From assembly GCF_000234665.1 (NCBI RefSeq), contig NC_018319.1:1-64000 (forward strand): a stretch of DNA of 64,000 nucleotides, in the 5' to 3' direction. This DNA comes from Leishmania mexicana MHOM/GT/2001/U1103. Its lineage: Eukaryota > Euglenozoa > Kinetoplastea > Trypanosomatida > Trypanosomatidae. A program made the position numbers and the translations under genes. Positions 10,493 to 22,328 of this stretch are shown in pieces (position 1 is the first letter of the stretch; every line of letters starts with the position of its first letter). Below the pieces are notes generated by a model. That model was not told the origin of the DNA and searched no databases. It saw nothing but the letters and a program-made list of their open reading frames with translations.

Positions 10493-11392
10493 TCAGTACT
10501 TGAAGACCTGCTCCTCCTTATAGCCTAGTGCTTTCAGTAGCCCGCCTATCGGGCCCTGCTGCGGTGGCTTTCCCGGCTCAAATAGCTTGTCGCCGCTGAT
10601 CGCCTGCATCATCGGAGGGGGACCACATACGAGGATCTTCGTGTTCTTCTCCCCTGGCTTTGGCATAAAGGTGGTTATCATGGCACTATTCACATAGCCG
10701 ATACCGCCTAGCCACCGGTGCGGCACCTCCAGAAGGGTCAAATACATGTTGAAGTTGTTGTAGATCTTCTGCATCTCAATTAGCTCGTTAGCAAGCAGAA
10801 TGTCGCGGCGCTGGTTGTTGGCGTAGATGAGAGAAATGTTTGTCTTGTCTTTGGGATTTTCTAGCACAGCACGAATCACCTGGTACATCGGCGAGATGCC
10901 GGTACCGCCGGCAATCATGCCCACGTGCTTCCACATGTTGGGCTTGTACGCAAACTTCTCAAAAGGGCCCTTGATGAGCAGCTCGTCACCTGGTTGCATG
11001 GAGAACAGATAGTTGCCCATCTTTCCCTTCGGATACTTCTTCACAACGAGCTCAAAGTGGCCCTTGGTGCTATTAGAGGAAATGGGGGTGTATGGTCGAG
11101 CAACGTCCTTGCCGTCTGCATCGGTGTACTTCGCGATAATGCACGAAGAAACTGGCATGAAGAAGCTATCATCGGCACTATCGAGGGCAAAGTAAAAGCG
11201 GCGCGTATCGTGCGACTCGTACCGAGAGGAAATCAACTTGAATGGCTTGTACTCATCGGGGGAGAACGTCTCCATTGGTTTCTTGGCGCAGCTGGCCGCT
11301 AAGTGCTCCGACTGCTTCGTGGTACTCCACATGGCACCAACGCTAACACCGCCTACTAGGCCGGCGACGGCGCCAGCAAGAAAACGAGCCAT
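10493..11392 (-). CDS. NADH-cytochrome b5 reductase
   Basis: A 299-aa FAD enzyme that passes electrons from NADH to cytochrome b5 for lipid desaturation and related reactions. It has the FAD motif RPYTPIS (99-105), the NAD-site motifs GGTGISPMY (162-170) and CGPPPM (256-261), and a KGPFEKF strand near 141-147. A hydrophobic Gly/Ala-rich N-terminus (about residues 3-21) fits an outer mitochondrial membrane or ER anchor, as in the yeast Mcr1 type. The ATG at 11390-11392 is the only sensible start. The gene is flanked by near-identical, same-direction SIDER copies (9349 and 12650). No domain is missing. Confidence 0.94.
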   Translation of the reverse strand: MARFLAGAVAGLVGGVSVGAMWSTTKQSEHLAASCAKKPMETFSPDEYKPFKLISSRYESHDTRRFYFALDSADDSFFMPVSSCIIAKYTDADGKDVARPYTPISSNSTKGHFELVVKKYPKGKMGNYLFSMQPGDELLIKGPFEKFAYKPNMWKHVGMIAGGTGISPMYQVIRAVLENPKDKTNISLIYANNQRRDILLANELIEMQKIYNNFNMYLTLLEVPHRWLGGIGYVNSAMITTFMPKPGEKNTKILVCGPPPMMQAISGDKLFEPGKPPQQGPIGGLLKALGYKEEQVFKY

Positions 11393-14300
11393 GATCTGCA
11401 GATACCCACAAACACTACAACGTTGCTATCGTAAAATGCTTTTGTACCCAGGAGCCGAACGGAGAGGTGAGGGCGAGTTTGTGTACAGTGGGGGAATGGG
11501 TGGTGGTGTGTCTGCCTGTGCAACGCCTGCTATCAATCACGAAAACAAAAGCGAAAAGAGGCTTGAAGCCTGGCGTTGGAGGAAGAATGGAGGTGCCGGG
11601 AAAGGGAGAGGAATCGCAACGACGTTTCTAGCACGAGACGCCAAGGCGGAGGAGCGCAGAAGGGCAAGTATGGAGACGATGGGGGGGGAGGTAAAAGCAA
11701 AGGAGGAGAAGAAGAGAGAGGAGAGATGGAAGATGACGCAGAGCGGGGCCAACAGCGAATGCAGAGGAGTCCACCGTTTTTTTGTTTCCAGTGCTCCTAT
11801 CGGATCGAAAGAAAATTTCGGAGGAGTGGCCACGCAATGGCGTGCGTTCGAGCATTGGCGGAAAAGCACCCTCGAGCTGCAAGGGAATAGGGCGAATCCC
11901 TGAGAGATGGGGAATCGGTCGTCTATGTCGGCGTCTACGCTAGCGAATGTTCACCTTTTCGGTTTCATTATGTGTGTATGGGTAGAGGAGGACACGTTTA
12001 GGCGGCGTATGGGTGTCTCCAAACGAAGTCACATCTTGAACAGAAAAACAGAGATGAAGAGCTGTCTCTGTGACATGCTTCCCCTTGTATAGAGAAGCAC
12101 GCCTCTCGCTGAGTTCCCTGGCGCTTGTGTGTGTGTCTGCCCATGTGTATTTGCTCTTCCATCCTTCAGACCTGACGTTGCCATTTAGTGAGAAACAGAA
12201 TGATACATCAGAGCGTTTTGTGGAATAGCTCCATGGGTGCCCACCTTGAAGTGAACAAACACACCGAAACGCACGGCCCCATTACGAACATAGACATGCA
12301 CACATGGAAAGAGGGACAAGTGGCGTGCGTAGTTTTTCTCCTTCGTTGTTACTGAAACTTCGCTTTCGCTTTAACGGGACACCGTGCACGAAATGAGCTG
12401 AGCAAGAGCACACGCACATATATATATATATACACGCGCATGCCCAGAATGACTGAGAGAGCGAGAGAGGCGAATGCGCCGAACATCAAAGGAAGGGAGA
12501 GAGAGAACTTCACAAATTCAAAACAAAAGACAACAGCAAATTTTAAAAAGAAAACAGAAAAGGCAGACATCACATACAAGCACAACCACAAACGCGTTTT
12601 GTTCAGTTTTCGTTTCTGCGACGTGTCGGCGCTCTGCCTCACGCAACAGGAGTCAAACGCCATTCTACACCACCCACCGTCCACCACTCGCCAGCCTGCT
12701 ACAGAAGGCCCCGTCGCCTCGTGCGAAGCATGCCGCTCACACACGCGTCGCCGCCATGCAGCCGTCCCAGCCAGCTGAGAGCACGGCCTCTGCCTCACAC
12801 TCTACGCACCACCGCGCCGCGGGTCGCCTCGCAGCCGCTCCCATCATGCCGGTCGCCACCCGGTGCACCCCCCTCGGCGTGGCGCGCAGGCTCCCCCATC
12901 CCGTAGGCAGTGAGGGCCGGGTGGGGTGCGCTCGAGTGAGGTTGGCGCTGTGCCCGTCATGCGGGCGCACCAACGCGTGCACCGTTGCAGGGCGCCCCGA
13001 TGCCGCGCCATCCAGCGCCCGACTGCCGGCATATCGGCGGCGGCGCATCGCTGTGGCCTCCGCACGTGCTAGGCACATGACCCTGCCACCAGAGGTGGTT
13101 CCGGCACTGGCAGGGGATAGGGAGGGGGGCTGCCTGGCTTCTCCAGACAGGGTACTGGCGTACGGGAGATCCTGGGATGCCATGCACCGAGAGGTGTGTG
13201 TACCCCCATCACCATCATACAGAAGGGGGAAAAACGCACAAGTCGGAAACGAAGAGCAAGAGAAAGACAGAAACTGTTGAGCTAAAAACGTACAGATACA
13301 CAGGCAGAAAAAGAGACGCACACGGTTGGGGAGGGGTGGGTGCGCCGTGCAGCTAGCAAGAGCAGGGAGAGGCATTCACGAGAAAGAAGAAGGAAGAGGA
13401 GGTGCAGCGACAAACGCGAAAACAGCCGCATGGGGACATTGATCTTGATAGTGGCTGTTGTCAGTTGAGGGGGAGAGGGGCGAGAGAAAAGGGGGTTTCG
13501 ACGCACCGCAGGACTCGAAGCTGAAGAAGGAAAAAGAAGTAAGGTGCGCTCCTCTGTTCTCGCTCATTGCGCCTCCAAGAGTGCTCCTACGCCGTCGCTC
13601 TTTCGTGTGGTGGGTGCGCAAATGCGGAGATGGTGATGGCCTTTGGTGATAATGTCTTAGTCGTTTTTACTTTTAAGGCCATGTGAGCTGCGGCGGTCTG
13701 GCAATCGTATGGAGGTACAGCAGAGAAAGCGAGAGAGTAATGAGAACAAAAAGAAACATAAAGATGCGTAAACGGAGGCAATGGTGAGTGGGGAAGGGGT
13801 GACACCCACACATAGCGAGAGAGAGAGCATGAAAAGACGAGACAAACAGAGGAGAAACAAAGGAAGATAAAAATGAAAACACACGAAAAAAAATGAACAG
13901 AGAAGAACGTAGCGATCAAAAGCGCATACACACACGCACACACTGAGTCAAGAAAACGTGACTTTGAGCGCTAAGCCAACGAAGATATAAAGAAAGAGAG
14001 GGAGAGGAAGGGAGTGAGGGGGTGCGCGGCTCGTCGTACTCACTTTAACCGGGTCAATGTGAGTACTCTGTGTACGAGTTTGATCATGCACCGTCTCGAG
14101 AGGGCGAAACAAAAAAGGCTTGCCGTGTTGTCTGTTTGTTCAGAGGCCCACAAGACAGACGACACGCGAGTCTCCGATCGCACACCACTGAATGAGGGAG
14201 CGAGAGAACAACAGAGAAGGAGAGAGAAAATGAGAGACACACAGTCCAACCACATGAGCTAGCTGCATGAGGGAAGCGTAGCCGAGTAAAGTTTTTTCCC

Positions 14301-17300
14301 CATCACCACCACCATGGCTTCCATAGACGGGAGTCTCGCCGTTCTCTACCCCTACGCTCTCTTTCCTCTTTCCTCCTCTCGCCCCATTCTCGCCTCCCAA
14401 CCATACACCCACTACTTTTGTTGTTTCTTCTCTGTTAAGCACCTAGCGCACGATTGAGCCTCCAAGGCGCCGAGCACAGCTAAGCTGTCGCCGAGACTAG
14501 CAGTGACGCACACTTCTTGTCCAGTCTTTACAGTGCGCCCTGCCTTGTATCGCCTCTGCGCGTGTGTAGGGAAGCTCTCCTCCGCTCCTCGCTCTCTCGA
14601 TTTATTGCTGTTTCCTCACGAGATCAACAAAAGAAGCCCTTCCCCTCCCTGTTGCGGTCCTCGAAGAGGCTGCTTCATGCCTGACATGTGTGCTGCCGCT
14701 TTCTCCCTTGCGCACCTGCTGCTGCTCTCTCGCCGTCTCCAACATTGTCAGCTTCGTCTCTCGCATCTACCTGTATCGCACACTGAGACTAGCTTTGCCG
14801 CAGCAAGCTCGCGCGAGCACCCTGACACAGTCACGCGCGTATGGTGCCTTGTGGGAGATACGCTAGGTAAGGCGAAGAAAAGGGGGACGACGGAGGCACA
14901 GAAAAGCCCGCGAATGCGCGTTTGTTCATCGCCCATCATCTCCACAGGGTGCCCCCCCCCCGTACGAAACAAGAAGGAGCGGAGGGTCGACGAGAGCAAA
15001 GCGCAAGAACGCAAAAGGACACCCATCGTCGGGTTCAGCCCCCCTCCACCGCAGAGAACAAAAAAGAGGAAAAATAAAGCATACGGGGCAGAGAATATAA
15101 ACGTACATAGCCGTAGCAGCAACACAGATATCATCGATGAGGGGGACGAGGCTGTGGGGACGCGGGGAGAGAATCGAGTGGCCAACACGACAGCGATGAA
15201 AGACCGTAACGAGGTAGACGGGAGAGAGCGGTACAAAGAAAGCGCGGGTATGCGAGGGTGTGGGTCCTGTTGCAGTCTCCGAAAACGCGCAAATAGAGAA
15301 GGGGAGGAAAGAAGACAAAAACTACACACACACACGGAACGAAAAAGAAAAGAGGGCCGTGTTGACTGACGTGTAAGTCCTCGTGTTCGTATGTTGTTTT
15401 CTCCGCGTCACTTCCTAAAATTGGACAATAGGAATGGAGAGAGGCACAGAGGCACAGAGAGCCACGCAGGAGGAGGGGGACAGCACGCATCGCCACGCAA
15501 ACTATTGTGCAGGCATACGCACACGCACTCCGTAGCTGAACCATCAAAAAAAAAAAAAACATTTTAAAGTGGCATGATAAGCCAAGAACAAAAAAAAGAG
15601 GAAGGGGGGAGAAGTCGGCAACGTCAGTCGGTCAGGCAGTCTATGTGTGCAGAGATGAGTGTGCGATGGGAACGAAAAAGAGTCGCGCCATCGACAAAAC
15701 CAAATAGAGAGAGACATGGCGACACATGGTGGCTCAGACACGAGCACACGTAAAAGGGAAAGAGGGTGCTCTTTGTTTCCCTTCCCCCCTGTTCCCGATT
15801 TTTGTTTTCATCCTCATCTTTGCTGCAGTGAGCTGAAAAGTATAGAACAGCCAGGAGGGCCGTCGAATGGCGAATGATGAAGGCCAAAAAAAGTGCGTTC
15901 GAGTCGAAAAAGGGGGAAGAGTCCCATGGCTCTTAACTCAGCCTTCTCGCCCACACTTTTCGTCACTACCGTCCGTTTTACTTAGCTTGCATGTCCAGCG
16001 GTGGGGCGTGGGTATGCGGGTGTTTGTCAGTGGTGGTGTGGGAGCACAGGGATGGCAGAGGTCGGTGGAACCGCGTCGAAGCAAAGTGGAGTGCAGCAAC
16101 ACACCAAACTGAAATAGCTGATATAAAAAGCGCGATTAATGTGCACCGTTGCCATCACGTGCACCGCTGCTGCCTTTGCGCGCCGATTCCTTTTATCTTT
16201 CTCCTATAGCGTCTTCCCTTCCAGCCTAGACTTCTCCACCTCTACTTTCAAAGTCAGGTTCCGCTGCCCTCCCTTGTACACATGACAGCATCCAGTACGT
16301 GAAGTCAGACAGTCACAGCGAAATACGTGTTGTGTGGCTTTACCGATGGAGAGAAGGAGGGGAGAGGAAGGTTAGCGGGATGGCGGCGGCATCGCAGACG
16401 ACAGAAACGCAAACGGAACACAAAAACACATAAAGTCGCGGAAAAGCAGAGAAAAGGAGAAAACAAAAAGCTCAATCGAAAGGAGGAAGTGGTGGTGGTG
16501 AAGGCGAAAAAGAGAAGCGGAAGGAGGCGGCAAGCGTGCGCGTGTGAGAGAGAGAAGAGCCTCGAATACAAGCAGGGTTGCGCACAGCACAGCGCCACAG
16601 AAATCCGCATCGAGGGAGACACCGAGGGAACACGCACTCAAATAGAGAAAAGGAGAAGAAAAAACGTCGTCGCACATTTTTGTTTTTGATGTCGAAAACA
16701 AAGAAGAAAACGAGCGAGCGAAGAGATCGAAAGCATGAGCTGACGGTCGAAGAACGCAGGTGAGAACAGACATAGCACGAGACACGTAGGCGCGCACGCA
16801 CAGATAGGGAAATGGAGAGAAGGAGGGTAGCCCAAGATAACACATAACAGATACAAGACGATGCACAACAGTCATACACACCGGGAGGCACGTGGCACGT
16901 GAAGTCGGAGAGAAGGGGAAAAAAAGAGAGGGAAAGAAGATCGAAAAGGTCACACTGATCCACTTGTCGTTCACATCTCGACCTTGCATCTCGCCTTCTC
17001 TCTGCCACTACCCCCCCACTCGTCACCGCTTTCCGGTCTTTTCCCATCGCACTCTCCTTGGGAGTGAAGTCGTGTGAACACCATCCCTTTATTGGAGCAT
17101 CCTCTCACACGCGCATGTGCGGAGATGCCGGTGTTGAAGGTGGGAAGTTGTGTGAACACGGAGGGAAAGAGAGATGGAAGAGAAGCACTTTCCTGCTCAG
17201 TCTCTCCTTTCGCTCCTCCCTCCGCATCCGCCTTTGCTCTTCACTAGTGTTATACTCCCCCTATGCTCTCTCCCCTCCCTCCCTGCGGCCGTCGAGTTTG

Positions 17301-18063
17301 TGGCCGTTAGACACTCAGTTTCACCTTTTCCCCTTGCTGCGCGGCGGCATCGACTTGGTCGATGTTTCGCCGCCTTTTCGCCCTCCCCACGCCCGTCCTC
17401 CTCAGTTATTGGTTCATCACGCAGAAGCAGAGGCGTGTAGACGAACGCGAGGGGATGTACGCTGGCTGAACGGATCGGGTGTTTACATTGTGTTTTTATG
17501 AGTTGTACAAAGAACATGTGGGCGAACAAGAAGACACGAACTCGCACTGTACTGCACCACACATTCGGCCTTAGCTGTAGCCGTCTCTGTCTCCTGATGC
17601 TGCCGCTGCTGTGGCTCTGTCCTTCCCTTCTCCTTTCGCGTCGACATCGCGATGATGATCGGCGAGGAGAAAGAGAGAGAGCAAGTTACGTAGAAAGCGC
17701 AGTGCCAAGTGAGAGAGCACGTGAGGGAGGCAGACGTGAGGGGGGGGGAAGAGACAAGGGACAGTTGCAGAAAAAAAGAAAAAGAAAAAGAAAGGGGACG
17801 AGGAAAAGAGGAACGCAGATGAAAAATGAAACACGAGAGAGCCACGCAGCGCCGTGCCGATGAGTGGTTCGGCGCTCACTTGTTTCGTTGGTAAAGGCAA
17901 TGTTTGTTGTTATGTTAGTCCCACGCAGGCTTTGTTACGTTCTCCTTATCTCTCACTCGCAAGCACAGACTCACAATTTCCCACACGCATGTAGAGCCAT
18001 GTGTATTGTTTACTTGTCTGTGTCCGTATGACAGTACACACGTTGGTGTCTTTTCTTCGCCTT
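11393..18063. other. Long spacer downstream of EIF4G1, containing SIDER copy 2
   Basis: About 6.7 kb with no gene I can support on either strand. It holds SIDER copy 2, a TA dinucleotide run at 12419-12432, an A13 run near 15546, and long G/A-rich plus-strand stretches. There are also plus-strand C/T-rich stretches (14290-14430 and 17180-17300), which are purine-rich in the transcript. Open frames are Arg/Ser/Cys-rich and look like chance. It should contain the EIF4G1 3' UTR and the b5 reductase 5' UTR. Confidence 0.6.
12607..13216 (-). mobile_element. SIDER2-like degenerate retroposon, copy 2
   Basis: The core 12650-13163 is almost identical to copy 1. Beyond it this copy is more complete: at the low-coordinate end it continues into CTCTGCCTCACGCAACAGG and a T-rich run (an A-rich tail on the minus strand), shared with copy 3, and at the other end into the GGGATGCCATGCACCGAGA block shared with copies 3 and 4. 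Like copy 1 it carries an extra segment of about 40 bp near 13110-13155 that copies 3 and 4 lack. It lies in the sense direction in the EIF4G1 3' spacer. There is no intact coding capacity. Confidence 0.87.
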
Positions 18064-21000
18064 TTACGATAAGTATGTGAGGACGGTGGCCCATGGCAGC
18101 TCTGCATCGACGAGGGCGTTGTGGTACACGGCGTAGACGCTGGAACCGTTCTCTGGTGCATGCAGGCTCTGCAGCAGGTTCATCACGACCGTCGTGTCGA
18201 ATATGTTAAGCGTGCACCAGCGGGAGTACATGAGACGTAGCTGCCGGACGCGGATGCTCTTGCGCGGGTTCGAGCCGGAGACGGACAGCGTGTGGTGCAT
18301 AATGACTTCCATGGCGGCCATGGCCTGGAACAGCGGGCCAGAGCGGCGCTTCAGCATCTCACCCACAAGCTCGTCCACCTCGGTGGCCGAAAGCAAGTTC
18401 GCGCCGTTCACCGAGACAGTAGAGCATGCGAGGAGAGCACCAATCACCTTGGCCATCTGAACAAGCTGCGAGATAGTGGAGCCGTTGCCGGTCTCCGCGA
18501 GGGCAAGGCTTACCAAAGCCTCCCTCCACGCCGCGGTGCGCTCGCTGGCATCGACCCGGGCGCGGCGCAGCACGACAAACTCGGCATCGTCGGCCACCTT
18601 GTGAAACAGCATACACTGAGACAGTGGATCATAGTGGCCAACGCTGCTGATGGACTCCATCTGCGGGATATTGCGCGTATTCGGCGTCGTCGGTGTGCGG
18701 CACTGGGGTGTGGTGCATGGAATGCCGGTCTCTGAGAGGTTGCTGACACTGAAGAAGTATGGCAATAGCCGAAAGCGGCACTGCAGCGCCACGCGCAGCG
18801 TCGCCGCCTCACTCTTCCGGTCGGCGATCGTGTTCAGCAGCGACACACCAATCGAGAAGGCACTCTTGACAAGGGTAACCATCTGGTCCGTGCCGTTCGA
18901 GGTGGTCAGGTCATGCAGCATGACGTTGAAGAGGCCTAGGTGAAGCAGGTTCTGCACCTCGTTGATGTTCGGCAGCGTAGACACATCGGCAGCGTAGCAG
19001 CGCTGGATCATGTGACCCATGTTCTCGAACATGCGGGGGCATTGGTGGTATTCCGCCTTTTCAATATCGAAGCGGATCCACTCAATGATGGCGGAGATCA
19101 AGTCGCTGGGCTGGAAGGAGGGGCATGAGGTGAGTATCGAGGAGAGCAACTCTGTGATGCGTTGCCGCTCTTCGAAGCGTGAGGTATCGGTGGTCACCTG
19201 CCGCAGCCACCATGTCAGGCACAGTACCTTGTTCTTGAGGCTCATCGCACTAATGCCATTCAACACGGTCGCCTCCTCCCTGGGGTCGTTGAAGTTCTGT
19301 ATGAGCTGCTGTGTCACCTCCTGGATGTTGACCACCTCCGTCGCTCCCACCATCGAAGTGCGGCTTCGCGGCAGCGAGGAATGCGGCGGCGCGTTGCTGA
19401 GGGAGTGAGAGGCGGGCAGGTCGATCGACGGGCGAATATAGGTGGAGGCCGGGGACCGCCGCTCCGGCAGGGAGCCCTGCACAGGCGCGTTGTAGGAGGG
19501 GCGCAAATGCGAAGGGCTCAGCGAGGCCGGCTTCGGCGGGACGTAGGTGCGCGACAAGGTGGGGCTGTTGCTGGGTGTCGAGGGAGAGAGAGTGATGCTG
19601 GCGCCGAAACCGGAGTTATCGCGGAACGCGACGGAGGCTGGTCGAGAGAGTGCAAAGTCGCAGCGCTGCATCGTGTTGTCCTCGCTCGGGGTCATGATGG
19701 AGGACTGCAGGAAGGAGGTGCTGGTCACGCTGTCGACATGCTTCATGGACGATGAGCGCTGCAGGTCGTCGCACGAGTCCGCCTCACGCATCACCCGCTC
19801 GCTGGAGACCCACCCCTGCTTCTTGTTGAGGTCACTCAGATCCATCATGAGAAAGCGGATGCGGGGGCGCGGGTGCGAGTTCTCGACGGCCTTGGCCACG
19901 CCTAGGTAGCGCGCCAGCATTAGCGGGCGGCGCTCCTTTAGAATCGGTCCGACGGTGCGGATCAGCGTCGAGAAAACCTCGAAGATGTAGTCCTCGCGCT
20001 CGACAGGGTTGCTCGGGTCAAAGTCGCCGACGAGCAGCTTGAACATATTTTCCACGACGCGCTCCGTCACGAGGTTGATCTTGAAAAGCTCGCCAAGAAA
20101 CTTGATGTTGCCAACGAGGCGGTTCTTCAGGCGAGTGCGCTTCATGTCCACCTCCTCCTCGCTGTAGGGCTTGCCAGTGGTCCGGTCGACCTTCTCGTCG
20201 GCAGTCAGCTCGATGGGGCGGTGGAACTCCTCGTCGCAGGTGTGTAGAAGCTCGCGGTTGATCCGGTTGCAGAAGAGGCGGTCGCGCAGCTCCGCCTCTA
20301 ACTCGCGCTCGCCATCCTTCATCTCGCACAGCTCATTGAAGAGGCGCGCGTACAGCTCACTGTACTCTGGCTCCTGCACGGCCTTGTCAAAGAACACCTT
20401 GACTACCTCGTGCAGCTCAGATTCGTCCGCTTGACGCAGCGGGAGCTGCATCAGCTCCTGAAGCAGCTCCGTAAACTTCTGCGGGGTGATGCGGCTCAGC
20501 ACCGACATCACCTTGTGGTGCACCTGTCGCACCGGCTTCGCGCGTGTTCTGCCCTTTAGGCCGGAGCCCAGCGCTCCGCGACTAATGCCGTCCTCCGAGT
20601 TCAGCACCTCGCTCATTGACAGTTGCAGGTGCGTCGGCACCTTCAGCGTGGGCACCTCCAGGTACTGCTGCACACACCAGCGGAGCACGCCGTGTGGCGT
20701 GTGCGAGGCATCCTTCCGGACCGACATGAACATCTCCACCGGATACACACGCGCCGCCGTGGCCACCTCTGTGATGGTGTGAAAGAAGGTGTGCACAGGA
20801 GTGCTGAGCGGAGAGAACAGGCTGCTTTGCAGACTCTGCATCGACAAGTCTGTGAGCGGTGCGAGCACAGGTGCGCTTTTTGGTTTGACATCTGGTGACT
20901 GTCCTAACGCGGTGGGTGGTGCTAGGATAAGTCGAGGAGTCAGCGGCTTCTTCTCCACCTCGGCGCTCGTCGGGTACCATGGGCGAGCCGTGGCCGTGAG

Positions 21001-21111
21001 TGTTTTCTTATGTGGCGGCACGCACTTCACGAACTTGGGTGGGCGGAAGACAGACTCAGTGCGGCGCTCCCTCTCGATGAGGGAGCGGCTAATCTGTGTT
21101 TCCATCAGCAT
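18064..21111 (-). CDS. EIF4G1: Translation initiation factor eIF4G-like protein (EIF4G1)
   Basis: A 1,015-aa scaffold of the cap-binding complex, bridging eIF4E to eIF4A and the ribosome. A MIF4G HEAT-repeat domain spans about residues 195-438, starting at [20 protein letters not shown] and including [14 protein letters not shown] and [20 protein letters not shown], all typical of MIF4G. About 190 disordered residues precede it. A Ser/Pro-rich linker follows, then a helical region of about 400 residues. I see no exact YxxxxL-hydrophobic eIF4E-binding motif before the domain, so binding may be divergent. Trypanosomatids have five eIF4G paralogues; assignment to EIF4G1 rests on remembered gene order on chromosome 15. 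The frame is open upstream from a GTG, but the first good ATG is 21109-21111, directly after a pyrimidine tract and AG; a second Met lies two codons on. Confidence 0.88.
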   Translation of the reverse strand: MLMETQISRSLIERERRTESVFRPPKFVKCVPPHKKTLTATARPWYPTSAEVEKKPLTPRLILAPPTALGQSPDVKPKSAPVLAPLTDLSMQSLQSSLFSPLSTPVHTFFHTITEVATAARVYPVEMFMSVRKDASHTPHGVLRWCVQQYLEVPTLKVPTHLQLSMSEVLNSEDGISRGALGSGLKGRTRAKPVRQVHHKVMSVLSRITPQKFTELLQELMQLPLRQADESELHEVVKVFFDKAVQEPEYSELYARLFNELCEMKDGERELEAELRDRLFCNRINRELLHTCDEEFHRPIELTADEKVDRTTGKPYSEEEVDMKRTRLKNRLVGNIKFLGELFKINLVTERVVENMFKLLVGDFDPSNPVEREDYIFEVFSTLIRTVGPILKERRPLMLARYLGVAKAVENSHPRPRIRFLMMDLSDLNKKQGWVSSERVMREADSCDDLQRSSSMKHVDSVTSTSFLQSSIMTPSEDNTMQRCDFALSRPASVAFRDNSGFGASITLSPSTPSNSPTLSRTYVPPKPASLSPSHLRPSYNAPVQGSLPERRSPASTYIRPSIDLPASHSLSNAPPHSSLPRSRTSMVGATEVVNIQEVTQQLIQNFNDPREEATVLNGISAMSLKNKVLCLTWWLRQVTTDTSRFEERQRITELLSSILTSCPSFQPSDLISAIIEWIRFDIEKAEYHQCPRMFENMGHMIQRCYAADVSTLPNINEVQNLLHLGLFNVMLHDLTTSNGTDQMVTLVKSAFSIGVSLLNTIADRKSEAATLRVALQCRFRLLPYFFSVSNLSETGIPCTTPQCRTPTTPNTRNIPQMESISSVGHYDPLSQCMLFHKVADDAEFVVLRRARVDASERTAAWREALVSLALAETGNGSTISQLVQMAKVIGALLACSTVSVNGANLLSATEVDELVGEMLKRRSGPLFQAMAAMEVIMHHTLSVSGSNPRKSIRVRQLRLMYSRWCTLNIFDTTVVMNLLQSLHAPENGSSVYAVYHNALVDAELPWATVLTYLS

Positions 21112-22328
21112 CTTCCAGTGAAGAGAGGTGAGAGAGTGAGGCGAAGGGAGGACTGGGGGAGGGGGGCAAATATGGACGCACACGCGCACGGACACGGGGA
21201 ACAAACGAAGGGAAGAAGGGCTGAACAAGGGGGAGGGGGTTCGGGGGGCAGGAGAGAGGCGAATGTGCGCGCGGATGTGTGGGAGGTCACTTTCAATAGC
21301 AACACGACAAGAAAGAGTGAGGGGCAGCGAGAGGGGGACGCAGACAGAGGGGTTATAATGGGAAGAGAACGGCACGCGGCAAACAGAGATCCACACCATG
21401 CTGTGCACGTACGTGAGCCTGCGTCCGCGAGATGGAACGATCACGAGGCTAGAGTCAACGCCAGCACGTGTTTTCAAGACGGAAACTCGTACAAATGACG
21501 GAAACCGGCACACATGTGTCACCCAGTCTTCCAGTGCACTTCAACTATTTTCTTTCCCGACAAAGAGACGGGTTCACCTGATGACGGGAGGGGGGCACCC
21601 ACCCACACTTCTCGGTGCACAGCATCCCAGGGCCTCCCGTACGCCCCCATGCTGCCAGTGCCGGAACCACCTCTGGTGCCAGGGTCATGTGCCTAGCACG
21701 TGCGGAGGCCACAGCGATGCGCCGCCGCCGATATGCCGGCAGTCGGGCGCTGGATGGCGCGGCATCGGGGCGCCCTGCAACGGTGCACGCGTTGGTGCGC
21801 CCGCATGACGGGCACAGCGCCAACCTCACTCGAGCGCACCCCACCCGGCCCTCACTGCCTACGGGATGGGGGAGCCTGCGCGCCACGCCGAGGGGGGTGC
21901 ACCGGGTGGCGACCGGCATGATGGGAGCGGCTGCGAGGCGACCCGCGGCGCGGTGGTGCGTAGAGTGTGAGGCAGAGGCCGTGCTCTCAGCTGGCTGGGA
22001 CGGCTGCATGGCGGCGACGCGTGTGTGAGCGGCATGCTTCGCACGAGGCGACGGGGCTTTCTGCGGCAGGCTGGCGAGTGGTGGACAGTGGGTGGTGTAG
22101 AATGGCGTTTGACTCCTGTTGCGTGAGGCAGAGCACCAACACGTCGCAGAAACGAAAAAGATGCGCGCCAGCCTCTAGAGAAAGCGCTTATCCTCTGCCC
22201 CTGTTTGGTTGAGCGCAGCACATGCACGATACATAAGAGCAGAAAGAAGTCCAACGGCGTCCATGAGGGCTACACGAGGACACACGTTCACAAAGCGAGG
22301 TCACATGGCGACATCAACATCTCCCGCG
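21112..22328. other. Spacer between the 561-aa gene and EIF4G1, containing SIDER copy 3
   Basis: About 1.2 kb. The stretch 21115-21250 is strongly G/A-rich on the plus strand and should be the EIF4G1 leader-addition tract. SIDER copy 3 occupies about 21592-22160. The rest is unique UTR sequence. Confidence 0.6.
21592..22160 (+). mobile_element. SIDER2-like degenerate retroposon, copy 3 (antisense)
   Basis: Reverse complement of copies 1 and 2 and co-oriented with copy 4. It begins near CACCCACCCACACTTCTCGG and ends in an A-rich run (GAAACGAAAAAG, 22149-22160), which is why I place its 3' end there. It lacks the ~40 bp segment present in copies 1 and 2. It lies about 170 bp past the stop codon of the 561-aa gene, in that gene's 3' UTR, but opposite to transcription. 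With copy 2 it forms an inverted pair around EIF4G1. Confidence 0.86.

Noticed and set aside
14503..15369. A 288-codon plus-strand frame in the EIF4G1 downstream spacer
   Set aside because: Opposite to all other genes, very rich in Arg, Ser, Cys and Lys, with no family motif and no preceding pyrimidine tract with a clean AG.
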